Shown here: positions 1 to 5,649 of the stretch, one piece after another
Layout of the letters: each line of letters opens with the position of its first letter
Numbering within the stretch: the first letter of the stretch is position 1
NCBI GenBank assembly: GCA_947588775.1
Contig: CANPZQ010000088.1
Location: 1-8,135 of the forward strand
Length of the DNA: 8,135 bases
Direction: 5' to 3'
From: an uncultured Clostridia bacterium
GTDB taxonomy: Bacteria > Bacillota > Clostridia > Oscillospirales > Ruminococcaceae
Translations under genes and position numbers: made by a program
Notes under the pieces: model-generated
Seen by the model: the letters and a program-made list of their open reading frames with translations, nothing else
Databases searched by the model: none
What the model was told of the DNA's origin: nothing

Positions 1-326
1 GCGTTGTAGAGGAAAGCGCCGTAGATAAGCGCGCCGAGGGCTTCTATAAGCGTAAAGCGGATGTCGAACGCGCCGGACGGGGCGATTAAAAAGCCGAGAA
101 TATCGGTTATCATTCCCGCGACAAAGCCGACCGTCGGCCCGTAGAGCATCGACACCGACGCGAGGGCGATAAACGCAAAGGAAATATGAAGCGATTCGCT
201 CGCGCGCATCGTCGTCGCGGCCTTGATGGCGAGGTCCAGAGCTATAAGCATCGCCGTAACCGTAAGGCTTCGGACGCTTTTAAATTCGAGCGCGGAACGT
301 TTGAATAAATTGAAAAAGCCTTTCAT
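1..326 (-). CDS. folT: ECF transporter S component, folate family (partial, 3' end missing)
   Basis: This is the substrate-binding membrane subunit of an energy-coupling factor importer for folates; it would work with a shared EcfA/A'/T module not present here. The 108 visible codons begin with a basic amphipathic stretch (MKGFFNLFKRSA) and then give hydrophobic segments at about residues 21-38, 47-63, 64-82 and 91-107, as expected of a small multi-helix S component. The stretch SVRSLTVTAMLIAL followed by a MLYGPTVGFVAG-type segment is what I know from FolT proteins of Clostridia. The ATG is preceded by GGAGGAA (333-339 on the minus strand) with 6-nt spacing. A tetrahydrofolate riboswitch directly upstream supports folate as substrate independently of the protein sequence. 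The gene continues beyond base 1, so its C-terminus is unseen. Other S-component specificities are possible but less likely. Confidence 0.9.
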   Translation of the reverse strand, partial: MKGFFNLFKRSALEFKSVRSLTVTAMLIALDLAIKAATTMRASESLHISFAFIALASVSMLYGPTVGFVAGMITDILGFLIAPSGAFDIRFTLIEALGALIYGAFLYN

Positions 327-406
327 GGCAGATTCCTCCAAAAATTAAACACAGCCTCGCCTGCTTAATATACCGGAAAATGCCCTGAAAGGCGTTTTTA
401 TGCAGG

Positions 407-508
407 TTAAGCGGGATGCGGGACGCAAACCGCAGCCTTCGGCGTTTTGTCACTGCGGCAACTCCCCGTCCGCAGAGCACTATTTCACGCTTGCGCCCCT
501 ACTCTTAA
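407..508 (-). promoter_or_regulatory. Tetrahydrofolate (THF) riboswitch aptamer
   Basis: Read on the minus strand, the segment folds like the THF (folT-motif) riboswitch. P1 is TTAAG (508-504) with CTTAA (411-407). The family-typical AGTAG (503-499) follows on the 5' side, and GCATCC(C)GCT (419-410) lies on the 3' side. P2 is an 8-bp helix, GGGCGCAA (498-491) with TTGCGTCC (428-421), containing one G-U pair. P3 is a perfect CTGCGG/CCGCAG helix (475-470 with 458-453) capped by an 11-nt loop (469-459) containing GGGGAGTTG, close to the GGGATGTYG of known members. A short GCC-GAA-GGC hairpin (443-435) follows. THF riboswitches repress folate transport or synthesis genes when reduced folate is abundant. 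An 80-nt region separates the aptamer from the folT start and would be the expression platform. Confidence 0.9.
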
Positions 509-521
509 ACAAATTGATTTT

Positions 522-1496
522 TCAGATTGAGAGGATTCTCAGCACCGAATGGAGCTTTTCGTCGTAGCCCTTCTGCATGTTGAGAGCCTCGTTGATGTCG
601 TAGTCGACGAGCTTGTTGTTCTTTACGGCGACGATTCGGTTTTTGAAGCCGTTTGCGAGAAGCTCGACCGCGTAGTAGCCCATTTTCAGGGCCATGACCC
701 TATCGTAGCAGGACGGCGCGCCGCCGCGCTGGACATGTCCGAGGACCGTCGCGCGGGAGGTTACTCCCGTCTTTGCCTCGATGTATTTAGCTATGTCGTC
801 GGAGGTGAAGCCCTCGTGGACCACGCCTTCCGCGACGATAAGCTCGAAGTGGGTCTTTCCGGCTTCCTTCTGCTCGGAAATCTTATCGCAGATTTCGTCG
901 AGGTCGAACGGCCTTTCGACGGTGAGGCAGTCTATGGCTCCGGTCGCCGCAGCGACGTTTACGCCGATATGTCCGGCGTTGCGGCCCATTACCTCAACGA
1001 CCGAGCAGCGGTGGTGGGACATTTCGGTGTCCTTCAGCTTGTCGAGCATCTCGAGCGCGGTGTTCTGGGCGGTGTCGAAGCCGATGGTGTATTCGGTGCA
1101 GACAATGTCGTTGTCGATGGTTCCGGGAATGCCGATGCATTTAACGCCGTAGCGCGAAAGGTCCAGAGCTCCGCGGTAGGTTCCGTCGCCGCCGATTACA
1201 ATAAGCGCGTCCATTCCCGCTGCGTCGCAGTTTGCCTTTGCCTTTTCAAGGCCCGCCTGAGTGGTGAATTCCTTGCTCCTTGCGGTGCAGAGAACGGTGC
1301 CGCCGCGATGCAGAATATCCGAAACGTCGCGAACGCCGAGCTCGAACATATCCCCCTCGATAAGGCCCTGATAGCCCCTGCGGATACCGATTACCTTATA
1401 TCCGCGCGCTATGGCGGCTCTTGTGGCCGCTCTGATTGCGGCGTTCATTCCGGGGGCGTCGCCGCCGCTTGTAAGGATACCTATTGTCATTGCCAT
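522..1496 (-). CDS. pfkA: ATP-dependent 6-phosphofructokinase
   Basis: This cytosolic enzyme phosphorylates fructose 6-phosphate to fructose 1,6-bisphosphate, the committed step of glycolysis. At 324 residues it has the usual length of bacterial PfkA. Visible motifs are GGDAPGMNA (11-19), GGDGT (102-106), PGTIDND (124-130; catalytic Asp at about 128), MGRNAGHIG (170-178), AEGV (222-225) and LGHVQRGGAPSCYDR (252-266). Gly after the Asp in GGDG and Gly in PGTIDND are the residues typical of ATP-using enzymes; pyrophosphate-dependent forms have Asp and Lys there. The first ATG is chosen because GGAGGAA (1504-1510) lies 7 nt upstream; the ATG two codons later would be 13 nt away. A strong promoter lies upstream. 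Only 14 nt separate the stop from the THF riboswitch, so pfkA and folT may share transcripts. Confidence 0.97.
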   Translation of the reverse strand: MAMTIGILTSGGDAPGMNAAIRAATRAAIARGYKVIGIRRGYQGLIEGDMFELGVRDVSDILHRGGTVLCTARSKEFTTQAGLEKAKANCDAAGMDALIVIGGDGTYRGALDLSRYGVKCIGIPGTIDNDIVCTEYTIGFDTAQNTALEMLDKLKDTEMSHHRCSVVEVMGRNAGHIGVNVAAATGAIDCLTVERPFDLDEICDKISEQKEAGKTHFELIVAEGVVHEGFTSDDIAKYIEAKTGVTSRATVLGHVQRGGAPSCYDRVMALKMGYYAVELLANGFKNRIVAVKNNKLVDYDINEALNMQKGYDEKLHSVLRILSI

Positions 1497-1547
1497 GATA
1501 TAATTCCTCCAACTTCCGAAAAATTGACGGTGTATTCAGCAATTTTC

Positions 1548-1568
1548 CCGCGGCATAAACTGCCGTGG
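1548..1568 (-). promoter_or_regulatory. Stem-loop at the predicted 5' end of the pfkA mRNA
   Basis: The segment forms an 8-position stem (positions 1548-1555 with 1561-1568) around a 5-nt loop. On the minus (pfkA) strand it has one A-C mismatch; on the plus strand that position is a G-U pair. The predicted transcription start is near 1570, so the hairpin would begin within a few bases of the mRNA 5' end. A role in mRNA stability is an inference; it is not followed by a T-run, so it is not a terminator. Confidence 0.4.
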
Positions 1569-1576
1569 ATATGATT

Positions 1577-1605
1577 AGAATATCACAGTGAAATTGCAAA
1601 GTCAA
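1577..1605 (-). promoter_or_regulatory. Sigma-A promoter of pfkA
   Basis: On the minus strand, TTGACT (1605-1600) is separated by exactly 17 nt from TATTCT (1582-1577). This is one mismatch from consensus in the -35 and two in the -10, with ideal spacing. It predicts a start near 1570 and a leader of about 70 nt before the pfkA ATG. No operator-like palindrome overlapping the hexamers was recognised. Confidence 0.8.
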
Positions 1606-1618
1606 TAATTATATGCCC

Positions 1619-1649
1619 AAAAGACGTGCCGAAAATCGACACGTCTTTT
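1619..1649 (+). terminator. Orphan terminator-like hairpin between divergent promoters
   Basis: AAAAGACGTG (1619-1628) pairs perfectly over 10 bp with CACGTCTTTT (1640-1649). The 11-nt loop can itself form CGA/TCG. Plus-strand RNA would end the stem with TTTT and continue CTTTAG, as an intrinsic terminator does; minus-strand RNA would also have a TTTT tail, because the arm starts with AAAA. No gene on either strand ends here: pfkA starts on the left and nifZ on the right. It may insulate the pfkA promoter, whose -35 is only about 14 nt away, or stop antisense or unannotated short transcripts. Confidence 0.65.
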
Positions 1650-1679
1650 CTTTAGTTTCTGTGCATTTTTGCAAAGCGA

Positions 1680-1763
1680 GGCGCGGCGAATGGGGCGGGG
1701 TGGGCGGGCGGGTGGCAGGCAGGGACTTTGGCGGCCGCAGAATTTAGCCCCATTCGCCGCGCC
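1680..1763 (+). repeat. Inverted-repeat element 1 with guanine-quadruplex core
   Basis: Two perfect 17-nt inverted arms, GGCGCGGCGAATGGGGC (1680-1696) and its exact complement (1747-1763), enclose a 50-nt loop. The loop opens with GGGG-T-GGG-C-GGG-C-GGG (1697-1712), a textbook four-tract quadruplex motif with one-base linkers, followed by GGCAGGCAGGG (1714-1724) and an 8-bp palindrome GCGGCCGC (1731-1738). Strand is given as the G-rich strand. The element lies upstream of the nifZ promoter and outside any credible gene. GCAAAGC occurs just outside both ends (1671-1677 and 1774-1780), but at unequal distances. A related element of nearly identical dimensions is found at 4969-5047. Family identity and function are unknown to me. 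Confidence 0.85.
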
Positions 1764-1814
1764 GGACTTACGCGCAAAGCCCAAATCAACCGTATGCCAA
1801 CCCCAATCCCCATA

Positions 1815-1843
1815 TTGCATTTTCACAAATTCTGTAGTATAAT
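1815..1843 (+). promoter_or_regulatory. Sigma-A promoter of the nifZ-thiI operon
   Basis: TTGCAT (1815-1820), a 17-nt spacer and a perfect TATAAT (1838-1843) form a strong promoter, with a start expected near 1850. The roughly 95-nt leader to the nifZ ATG can form an interrupted hairpin at 1890-1922 (TTTTC and GCGG pairing with CCGC and GAAAA around a GG/GG internal loop). I recognise no known riboswitch or T-box signature in it. Confidence 0.8.
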
Positions 1844-1946
1844 ACCCCTATACCCCCGCATGGGAAAAAATTGTGTACGGCGCGTGAAATTTTCGGGCGG
1901 CGCAATATTTTCCGCGGGAAAAAAGTATTTATTTCAGGAGATGCTT

Positions 1947-3083
1947 ATGATTTATCTCGATAACGCCGCGACTACAAAGCCCTGCCGCGAGGCCGTCGCA
2001 GGCTCTGCCTACGCGATGACCCGCGTATTCGGAAACCCCTCGAGCCTTCACGGCCTCGGAATTGCCGCAGAACAGCTTCTAAACTACTCCCGCGACAAAA
2101 TCGCCGCCTCGCTCGGCGTTCTTTCCCGGGAAATAATTTTTACGTCCGGAGCGACGGAGGCCAACAACCTCGCAATCTTCGGCCTCTCGGAAGCATACGG
2201 AAGGCGCAAAAAGCGCGTCGTAACAACCTCTGTCGAACACCCGTCCGTAGCGGAGCCCTTTAAGAAGCTCGCCGCGGCGGGATTCGAGGTCGTTACCGTT
2301 TCTCCGCGCTCCGACGGAGTTTTGGACGAGGACGACCTCGTCGAGGCCGTAAACGCCGATACCTGCCTCGTCAGCGCGATGTATATAAACAACGAAACCG
2401 GCGCGATTCTGCCGATTGAGGGCGCGTTCGCAAGGATAAAAAAGCTCTACCCCGAATGCATTCTCCACACCGACTGCGTTCAGGCATACATGAAGCTTCC
2501 GTTCAAGGCGAAAAGCCTCTCGGCGGACGCTATTTCCGTCAGCGCGCATAAAATCCACGGCCCGAAGGGCGTAGGCGCGCTATGGGTCAAAAAGGGCGTT
2601 AGGCTATCCCCTCAGATTCTCGGCGGCGGCCAGCAGAGCGGCCTTCGCTCCGGCACCGAGGCCGTGCCGATGATTTATTCCTTCGGGAAAACCGTCGACG
2701 CTATGAACGCGACCCTCGGCCCGCGCTACGCCCACGCCGAAAAAATAAATCTCTATCTTCGGGAAAAGCTCTCTCAAATCCCCGGGCTCTCGATAAATTC
2801 CCCCGACGACGCAAGCCCCTTCATCTTAAGCGTTTCGGTCCCGGGAATAAAGAGCGAAACCGTTCTGCATTTTCTCGAGCAGAAGCAAATCTACGTTTCA
2901 AGCGGCTCGGCCTGTTCAAGGGGGAAAAAGAGCGCGGTTTTGGAGGCGTTCGGGCTTCCCGCCGAAAAAATCGATTCCACCGTCAGAATAAGCACGTCGG
3001 CGGAAACCTCCGAGGACGACGTCGACCGCCTCGCGGAAGCCCTCCGGCTCGCATGCGAAACGCTTGTAAAAATAAAAAGGTAG
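1947..3083 (+). CDS. nifZ: Cysteine desulfurase, NifS/IscS family (NifZ-type partner of ThiI)
   Basis: This PLP enzyme converts L-cysteine to alanine and carries the released sulfur as a persulfide. In the 378 residues I see YLDNAATT (3-10), SGATEANN (67-74; PLP phosphate site), the ring-stacking His in EHPS (about 98), INNETG (147-152), HTDCVQA (174-180), the Schiff-base Lys in SAHKIHGPKG (about 202), GGGQQSGLRSGTE (226-238) and the catalytic Cys in SSGSACSRGK (about 323). The start is the ATG at 1947, with AGGAG at 1936-1940 and 6-nt spacing; the open frame extends upstream to 1728 but crosses the promoter and the inverted repeat, so it is not coding there. thiI begins 10 nt after the stop. 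By analogy with the Bacillus subtilis nifZ-thiI pair, its job is probably sulfur supply to ThiI. No IscU/SufU scaffold is adjacent. The exact subfamily name is inferred from context. Confidence 0.92.
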   Translation: MIYLDNAATTKPCREAVAGSAYAMTRVFGNPSSLHGLGIAAEQLLNYSRDKIAASLGVLSREIIFTSGATEANNLAIFGLSEAYGRRKKRVVTTSVEHPSVAEPFKKLAAAGFEVVTVSPRSDGVLDEDDLVEAVNADTCLVSAMYINNETGAILPIEGAFARIKKLYPECILHTDCVQAYMKLPFKAKSLSADAISVSAHKIHGPKGVGALWVKKGVRLSPQILGGGQQSGLRSGTEAVPMIYSFGKTVDAMNATLGPRYAHAEKINLYLREKLSQIPGLSINSPDDASPFILSVSVPGIKSETVLHFLEQKQIYVSSGSACSRGKKSAVLEAFGLPAEKIDSTVRISTSAETSEDDVDRLAEALRLACETLVKIKR

Positions 3084-3093
3084 GTTTAATTTC

Positions 3094-4269
3094 ATGAAGG
3101 AAATAATTCTCTGCAAATACGGCGAAATCGTCTTAAAGGGCCTCAATAGGGGCAGCTTTGAATCGGTGCTTATGAAAAACGTCCGCCGAAGGCTCCGCTC
3201 CCTCGGACAGTTCAGCCTGCGCTCGGGACAGTCCACCCTCTACGTCGAGCCGCTCGACGAAAGCATAGACATGGACGAGGTCTTTGAACGCTGCTCGAAA
3301 ATATACGGCATCGCGAAGCTCTGCCGCGCCATAGGCTCCGAAAAGAACGTCGAGAGCGTCTTCGCGGTCATCTGCGAACGCTTCAGCGATATTCTCTCCG
3401 CCAAAAAAACCTTCAAGGTCGCGGTAAAGCGTTCCGACAAGAGCTTCCCGATGACTTCCCCCGAGCTTGCCGCGCAGCTGGGCGGAATGATTCTTTCAAA
3501 ATTTCACCATCTCAAGGTGGATTTATTCGAGCCCGAAGTAACCGTTATCTGCGAAATACGCGACGAGGGCGCGTTCGTCCATGACGTCGCCGTAGACGGC
3601 GCGGGCGGCATTCCGGTAGGAACGTCGGGGCGGGGACTTTTGCTCCTTTCGGGCGGAATTGATTCCCCCGTCGCCGGCTGTATGATGGCGAAGCGCGGCG
3701 TAGAGCTTTCGGCAATCCACTTCGAGGCCCCGCCATATACCTCGGAGCGCGCGCTTATGAAGGTCGAGCGGCTCGCCGAAAAAATGTCGGAATACTGCGG
3801 GAGAATCCAGTTCTACACGGTTCCGTTCACGAAGATCCAGGAGGAAATCCGAAACCGCTGCCCCGAGGACTACTTTACCCTGATTATGCGCCGCCTGATG
3901 ATGGAAATCGCGCAAAGAATCGCCGAACGCGACGGTTATCTGGCACTTTGCACCGGCGAGAGCCTAGGCCAAGTCGCCTCGCAGACGATGGCGGCTATGG
4001 TTACGACCGACGCGGTCTGCCGGATTCCGGTTTTCCGTCCCTGCATAGGATTGGATAAAAAGGAAATAATTGATATTGCCTATAAGCTCGGAACGTTCGA
4101 GATTTCGATTGAGCCGTATGAGGATTGCTGCACCGTTTTCACCCCGAGGCACCCTCGCACCAAACCCGCCCTCGCCGACGTTGAAAAGGCGCAGGCGATG
4201 GCCGACTTCGAGCCGATGATCAAAGAAGCGGTCGAAAATACCCGCGTAAAGACGGTCGGGGGATACTGA
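3094..4269 (+). CDS. thiI: tRNA 4-thiouridine synthetase ThiI (short form without rhodanese domain)
   Basis: ThiI adenylates uridine 8 of tRNA and replaces its oxygen with sulfur; in some bacteria it also serves thiamine thiazole synthesis. The 391 residues contain an N-terminal ferredoxin-like region (about 1-60), a THUMP domain (about 61-165, with VKRSDKSFPMTSPELAAQLG) and a PP-loop AANH domain with SGGIDSPVAG (186-195), MRRLMMEIAQRIA (265-277), GESLGQVASQT (288-298) and the DCC motif (344-346) at the position of the catalytic cysteine region. It ends after the synthetase domain, so there is no C-terminal rhodanese domain as in Escherichia coli. This is the Bacillus type, which takes sulfur directly from a dedicated desulfurase, here the gene 10 nt upstream. 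The ribosome binding site is weak (AAGGTAGG, overlapping the nifZ stop), which suggests translational coupling. Confidence 0.96.
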   Translation: MKEIILCKYGEIVLKGLNRGSFESVLMKNVRRRLRSLGQFSLRSGQSTLYVEPLDESIDMDEVFERCSKIYGIAKLCRAIGSEKNVESVFAVICERFSDILSAKKTFKVAVKRSDKSFPMTSPELAAQLGGMILSKFHHLKVDLFEPEVTVICEIRDEGAFVHDVAVDGAGGIPVGTSGRGLLLLSGGIDSPVAGCMMAKRGVELSAIHFEAPPYTSERALMKVERLAEKMSEYCGRIQFYTVPFTKIQEEIRNRCPEDYFTLIMRRLMMEIAQRIAERDGYLALCTGESLGQVASQTMAAMVTTDAVCRIPVFRPCIGLDKKEIIDIAYKLGTFEISIEPYEDCCTVFTPRHPRTKPALADVEKAQAMADFEPMIKEAVENTRVKTVGGY

Positions 4270-4291
4270 TTCCCGCTTATAAAGGAGAAAA

Positions 4292-4963
4292 ATGGAAAAA
4301 TACTATAAAGCCTACGACGACAGATACCTCCGGATTCACGCGCTCGGGCTTCAATGGTCGGATAACGCGCCTACGGAGCTTGTTTCGGAAATTATCCGCG
4401 AATTCAATATCCCGAAAAACGCCGCGATTCTGGAAATAGGCTGCGGCGAGGGGCGCGACGCGGCGAAGCTCCTTTCGGACGGATATAACCTAAAAGCCGT
4501 CGACGTTTCCAAAGAGGCTGTAAACTACTGCCGGAGGGTTTATCCCGATTTCGCGGACAGCTTTTCGGCGGCGGACTGCCTCTATGGCGAGCCGGACGGG
4601 AAATTCGCCTTTATATACTCGGTCGCGGTGCTTCATATGCTCGTCGACGACGGCGACAGGCGCGGGTTCTACCGATATATCCGCGAGCACCTGGCCGACG
4701 GCGGCGTCGCGCTTATTGCTGTTATGGGCGACGGCGAGGCGGAATACCGCTCCGACCCGAAAACCGCCTTTGACCTCCAGACAAGGGTTCACGGAGCTAC
4801 CGGGAGAAGCGTTGAAATCGCGGCGACCTCCTGCAGGGTGGTGAACGGAGAAAACTTTGAGCGGGAGATTTCGGAAAACGGGCTGAAAATCCTCCAAAAG
4901 GGGCTGTCCTGCGCGCCGCCCGACTTCTCGTCGCTGATGTACGCCGCGGTCGGGGTGCGATAA
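4292..4963 (+). CDS. Class I SAM-dependent methyltransferase, substrate unknown
   Basis: The 223-residue protein has a Rossmann-type methyltransferase core: motif I EIGCGEGRD (48-56), an acidic residue at the end of strand 2 (Asp71 in AVDVS) for the SAM ribose, AADCL (93-97), and a strand 4 region FIYSVAVLHML (107-117) followed by a helix and LADGGVALIAV (134-144). The N-terminal MEKYYKAYDDRY cap is one I associate with small-molecule methyltransferases of Clostridia, but no residue defines the substrate. AAAGGAG (4281-4287) precedes the ATG by 4 nt. It follows thiI by 22 nt on the same strand, so it is probably cotranscribed. A link to tRNA thiolation is possible only by proximity. The inverted-repeat element starts 5 nt after its stop. 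Confidence 0.85.
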   Translation: MEKYYKAYDDRYLRIHALGLQWSDNAPTELVSEIIREFNIPKNAAILEIGCGEGRDAAKLLSDGYNLKAVDVSKEAVNYCRRVYPDFADSFSAADCLYGEPDGKFAFIYSVAVLHMLVDDGDRRGFYRYIREHLADGGVALIAVMGDGEAEYRSDPKTAFDLQTRVHGATGRSVEIAATSCRVVNGENFEREISENGLKILQKGLSCAPPDFSSLMYAAVGVR

Positions 4964-4968
4964 GGCCC

Positions 4969-5047
4969 GCGGCTTAAAAAAGCTGCCCCCTGCGCCCACC
5001 CTCCCGCCCGCCCCACCCATGCGCTCTCCCCCGCTTTTTTAAGCCGC
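4969..5047 (-). repeat. Inverted-repeat element 2 with guanine-quadruplex core (minus-strand orientation)
   Basis: Perfect 15-nt inverted arms, GCGGCTTAAAAAAGC (4969-4983) and its complement (5033-5047), flank a 49-nt loop. On the minus strand the loop carries six G-tracts with one-base linkers (5018-4995); on the plus strand they read as CCC tracts. It shares GGGTGGG(G)CGGGCGGG with element 1 apart from one extra G, while the stem sequence is unrelated. Each arm can also fold on itself (GCTT-AAAA-AAGC and GCTT-TTTT-AAGC). It fills most of the 118-nt gap between the methyltransferase stop and the cinA-type start. The stem could act as a transcription barrier, but there is no T-run after it. 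Confidence 0.85.
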
Positions 5048-5081
5048 TAACCCCCAAAAATTCCCAAAGGAGCCTCAAAAT

Positions 5082-5636
5082 ATGGAAAATAGTCCCATAA
5101 GAAGCGGAAAAATCCCCCTTCGCGAGGCGGAAATCCGCGAATATATTGACAAAATCGCCCGAAATGTGGTACAATATCTGTTTGATGAGCGTTTGACGCT
5201 TTCCACCGCCGAAAGCTGCACCGGCGGACTTATCGCCTCGGCGATAACATCGGTGCCGGGGGCCTCGAAGGTTTTCGGCTGCGGAGTGGTGTCCTACTCG
5301 GAAAAGATAAAAGAGGACGTTCTCGGCGTTCCCGAAGGGATTATTTCGGGCTTCGGAGTGGTGAGCCGCGAAACCGCCATGGCGATGGCGGAGCGGTCAA
5401 GAATTATCTCGGGAAGCGATATAGCCGTTTCGGTGACAGGGCTCTGCGGCCCCGCTTCGCCCGACGACCCCGCTCCCGTCGGAACCGTTTTCGTCGGCAC
5501 CTCCTTTTCGGGAAGGACGAAGGCCGAAAACCTCAAGCTGTATGAGCTTGGAAGCTTTGAGAGGAATTTCAACCGCCTTCTTGCCGCGGCCTTCGCGCTT
5601 GAAGCGGCAATGACCCGACTCAGGGCGGGTTTATGA
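5082..5636 (+). CDS. pncC: CinA C-terminal domain protein, probable NMN deamidase (PncC)
   Basis: Members of this family hydrolyse nicotinamide mononucleotide to nicotinate mononucleotide and ammonia, salvaging the pyridine nucleotide product of DNA ligase. The 184 residues contain LTLSTAESCTGGLIASAITSVPGAS (38-62), with the catalytic Ser of AESCTGG at about 45, then GCGVVSYSEKIKEDVLGV (66-83), which carries the conserved Tyr and Lys, FGVVSRETAMAMAE (91-104) and VTGLCGP...PVGTVFVG (118-139). It is a stand-alone domain: the N-terminal molybdopterin-like half of full CinA is absent. The first 37 residues form a longer than usual N-terminal helix region. AAAGGAG (5066-5072) sits 9 nt before the ATG. 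The usual GPGG after VTG is GPAS here. The sortase gene starts 13 nt after its stop, so the two are probably cotranscribed. Confidence 0.9.
   Translation: MENSPIRSGKIPLREAEIREYIDKIARNVVQYLFDERLTLSTAESCTGGLIASAITSVPGASKVFGCGVVSYSEKIKEDVLGVPEGIISGFGVVSRETAMAMAERSRIISGSDIAVSVTGLCGPASPDDPAPVGTVFVGTSFSGRTKAENLKLYELGSFERNFNRLLAAAFALEAAMTRLRAGL
5146..5175 (+). promoter_or_regulatory. Promoter-like sequence inside the pncC coding region
   Basis: A perfect TTGACA (5146-5151) is followed after 18 nt by TACAAT (5170-5175). TG at 5167-5168 makes an extended -10. It lies in codons 22-31 of pncC, with a predicted start near 5182, and would transcribe the rest of pncC and the sortase genes. The codons (Ile-Asp-Lys, Val-Gln-Tyr) fit a normal helix, so the match could be chance. 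No other promoter was recognised between 4964 and 7797. Confidence 0.5.
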
Positions 5637-5649
5637 AAGGACTGATGAT

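Noticed and set aside
549..1574. 341-codon plus-strand open frame opposite pfkA
   Set aside because: It is wholly antisense to a clearly identified pfkA, its protein has no recognisable motif, and long antisense frames are expected where codon third positions are GC-rich.
1728..1946. N-terminal extension of the cysteine desulfurase frame
   Set aside because: It crosses the right arm of the inverted repeat and the TTGCAT/TATAAT promoter. The family begins at MIYLDNAATT, which has its own AGGAG site.
1850..1946. Possible riboswitch or T-box in the nifZ leader
   Set aside because: Only a weak, interrupted hairpin (1890-1922) is present. No T-box GGTGGNACCGCG-type sequence or other known aptamer core was recognised.
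4969..5047. Simple intrinsic terminator of the thiI block
   Set aside because: The arms are separated by a 49-nt loop and the stem is followed by TAACCCCC rather than a T-run. The architecture matches the element at 1680-1763 better.
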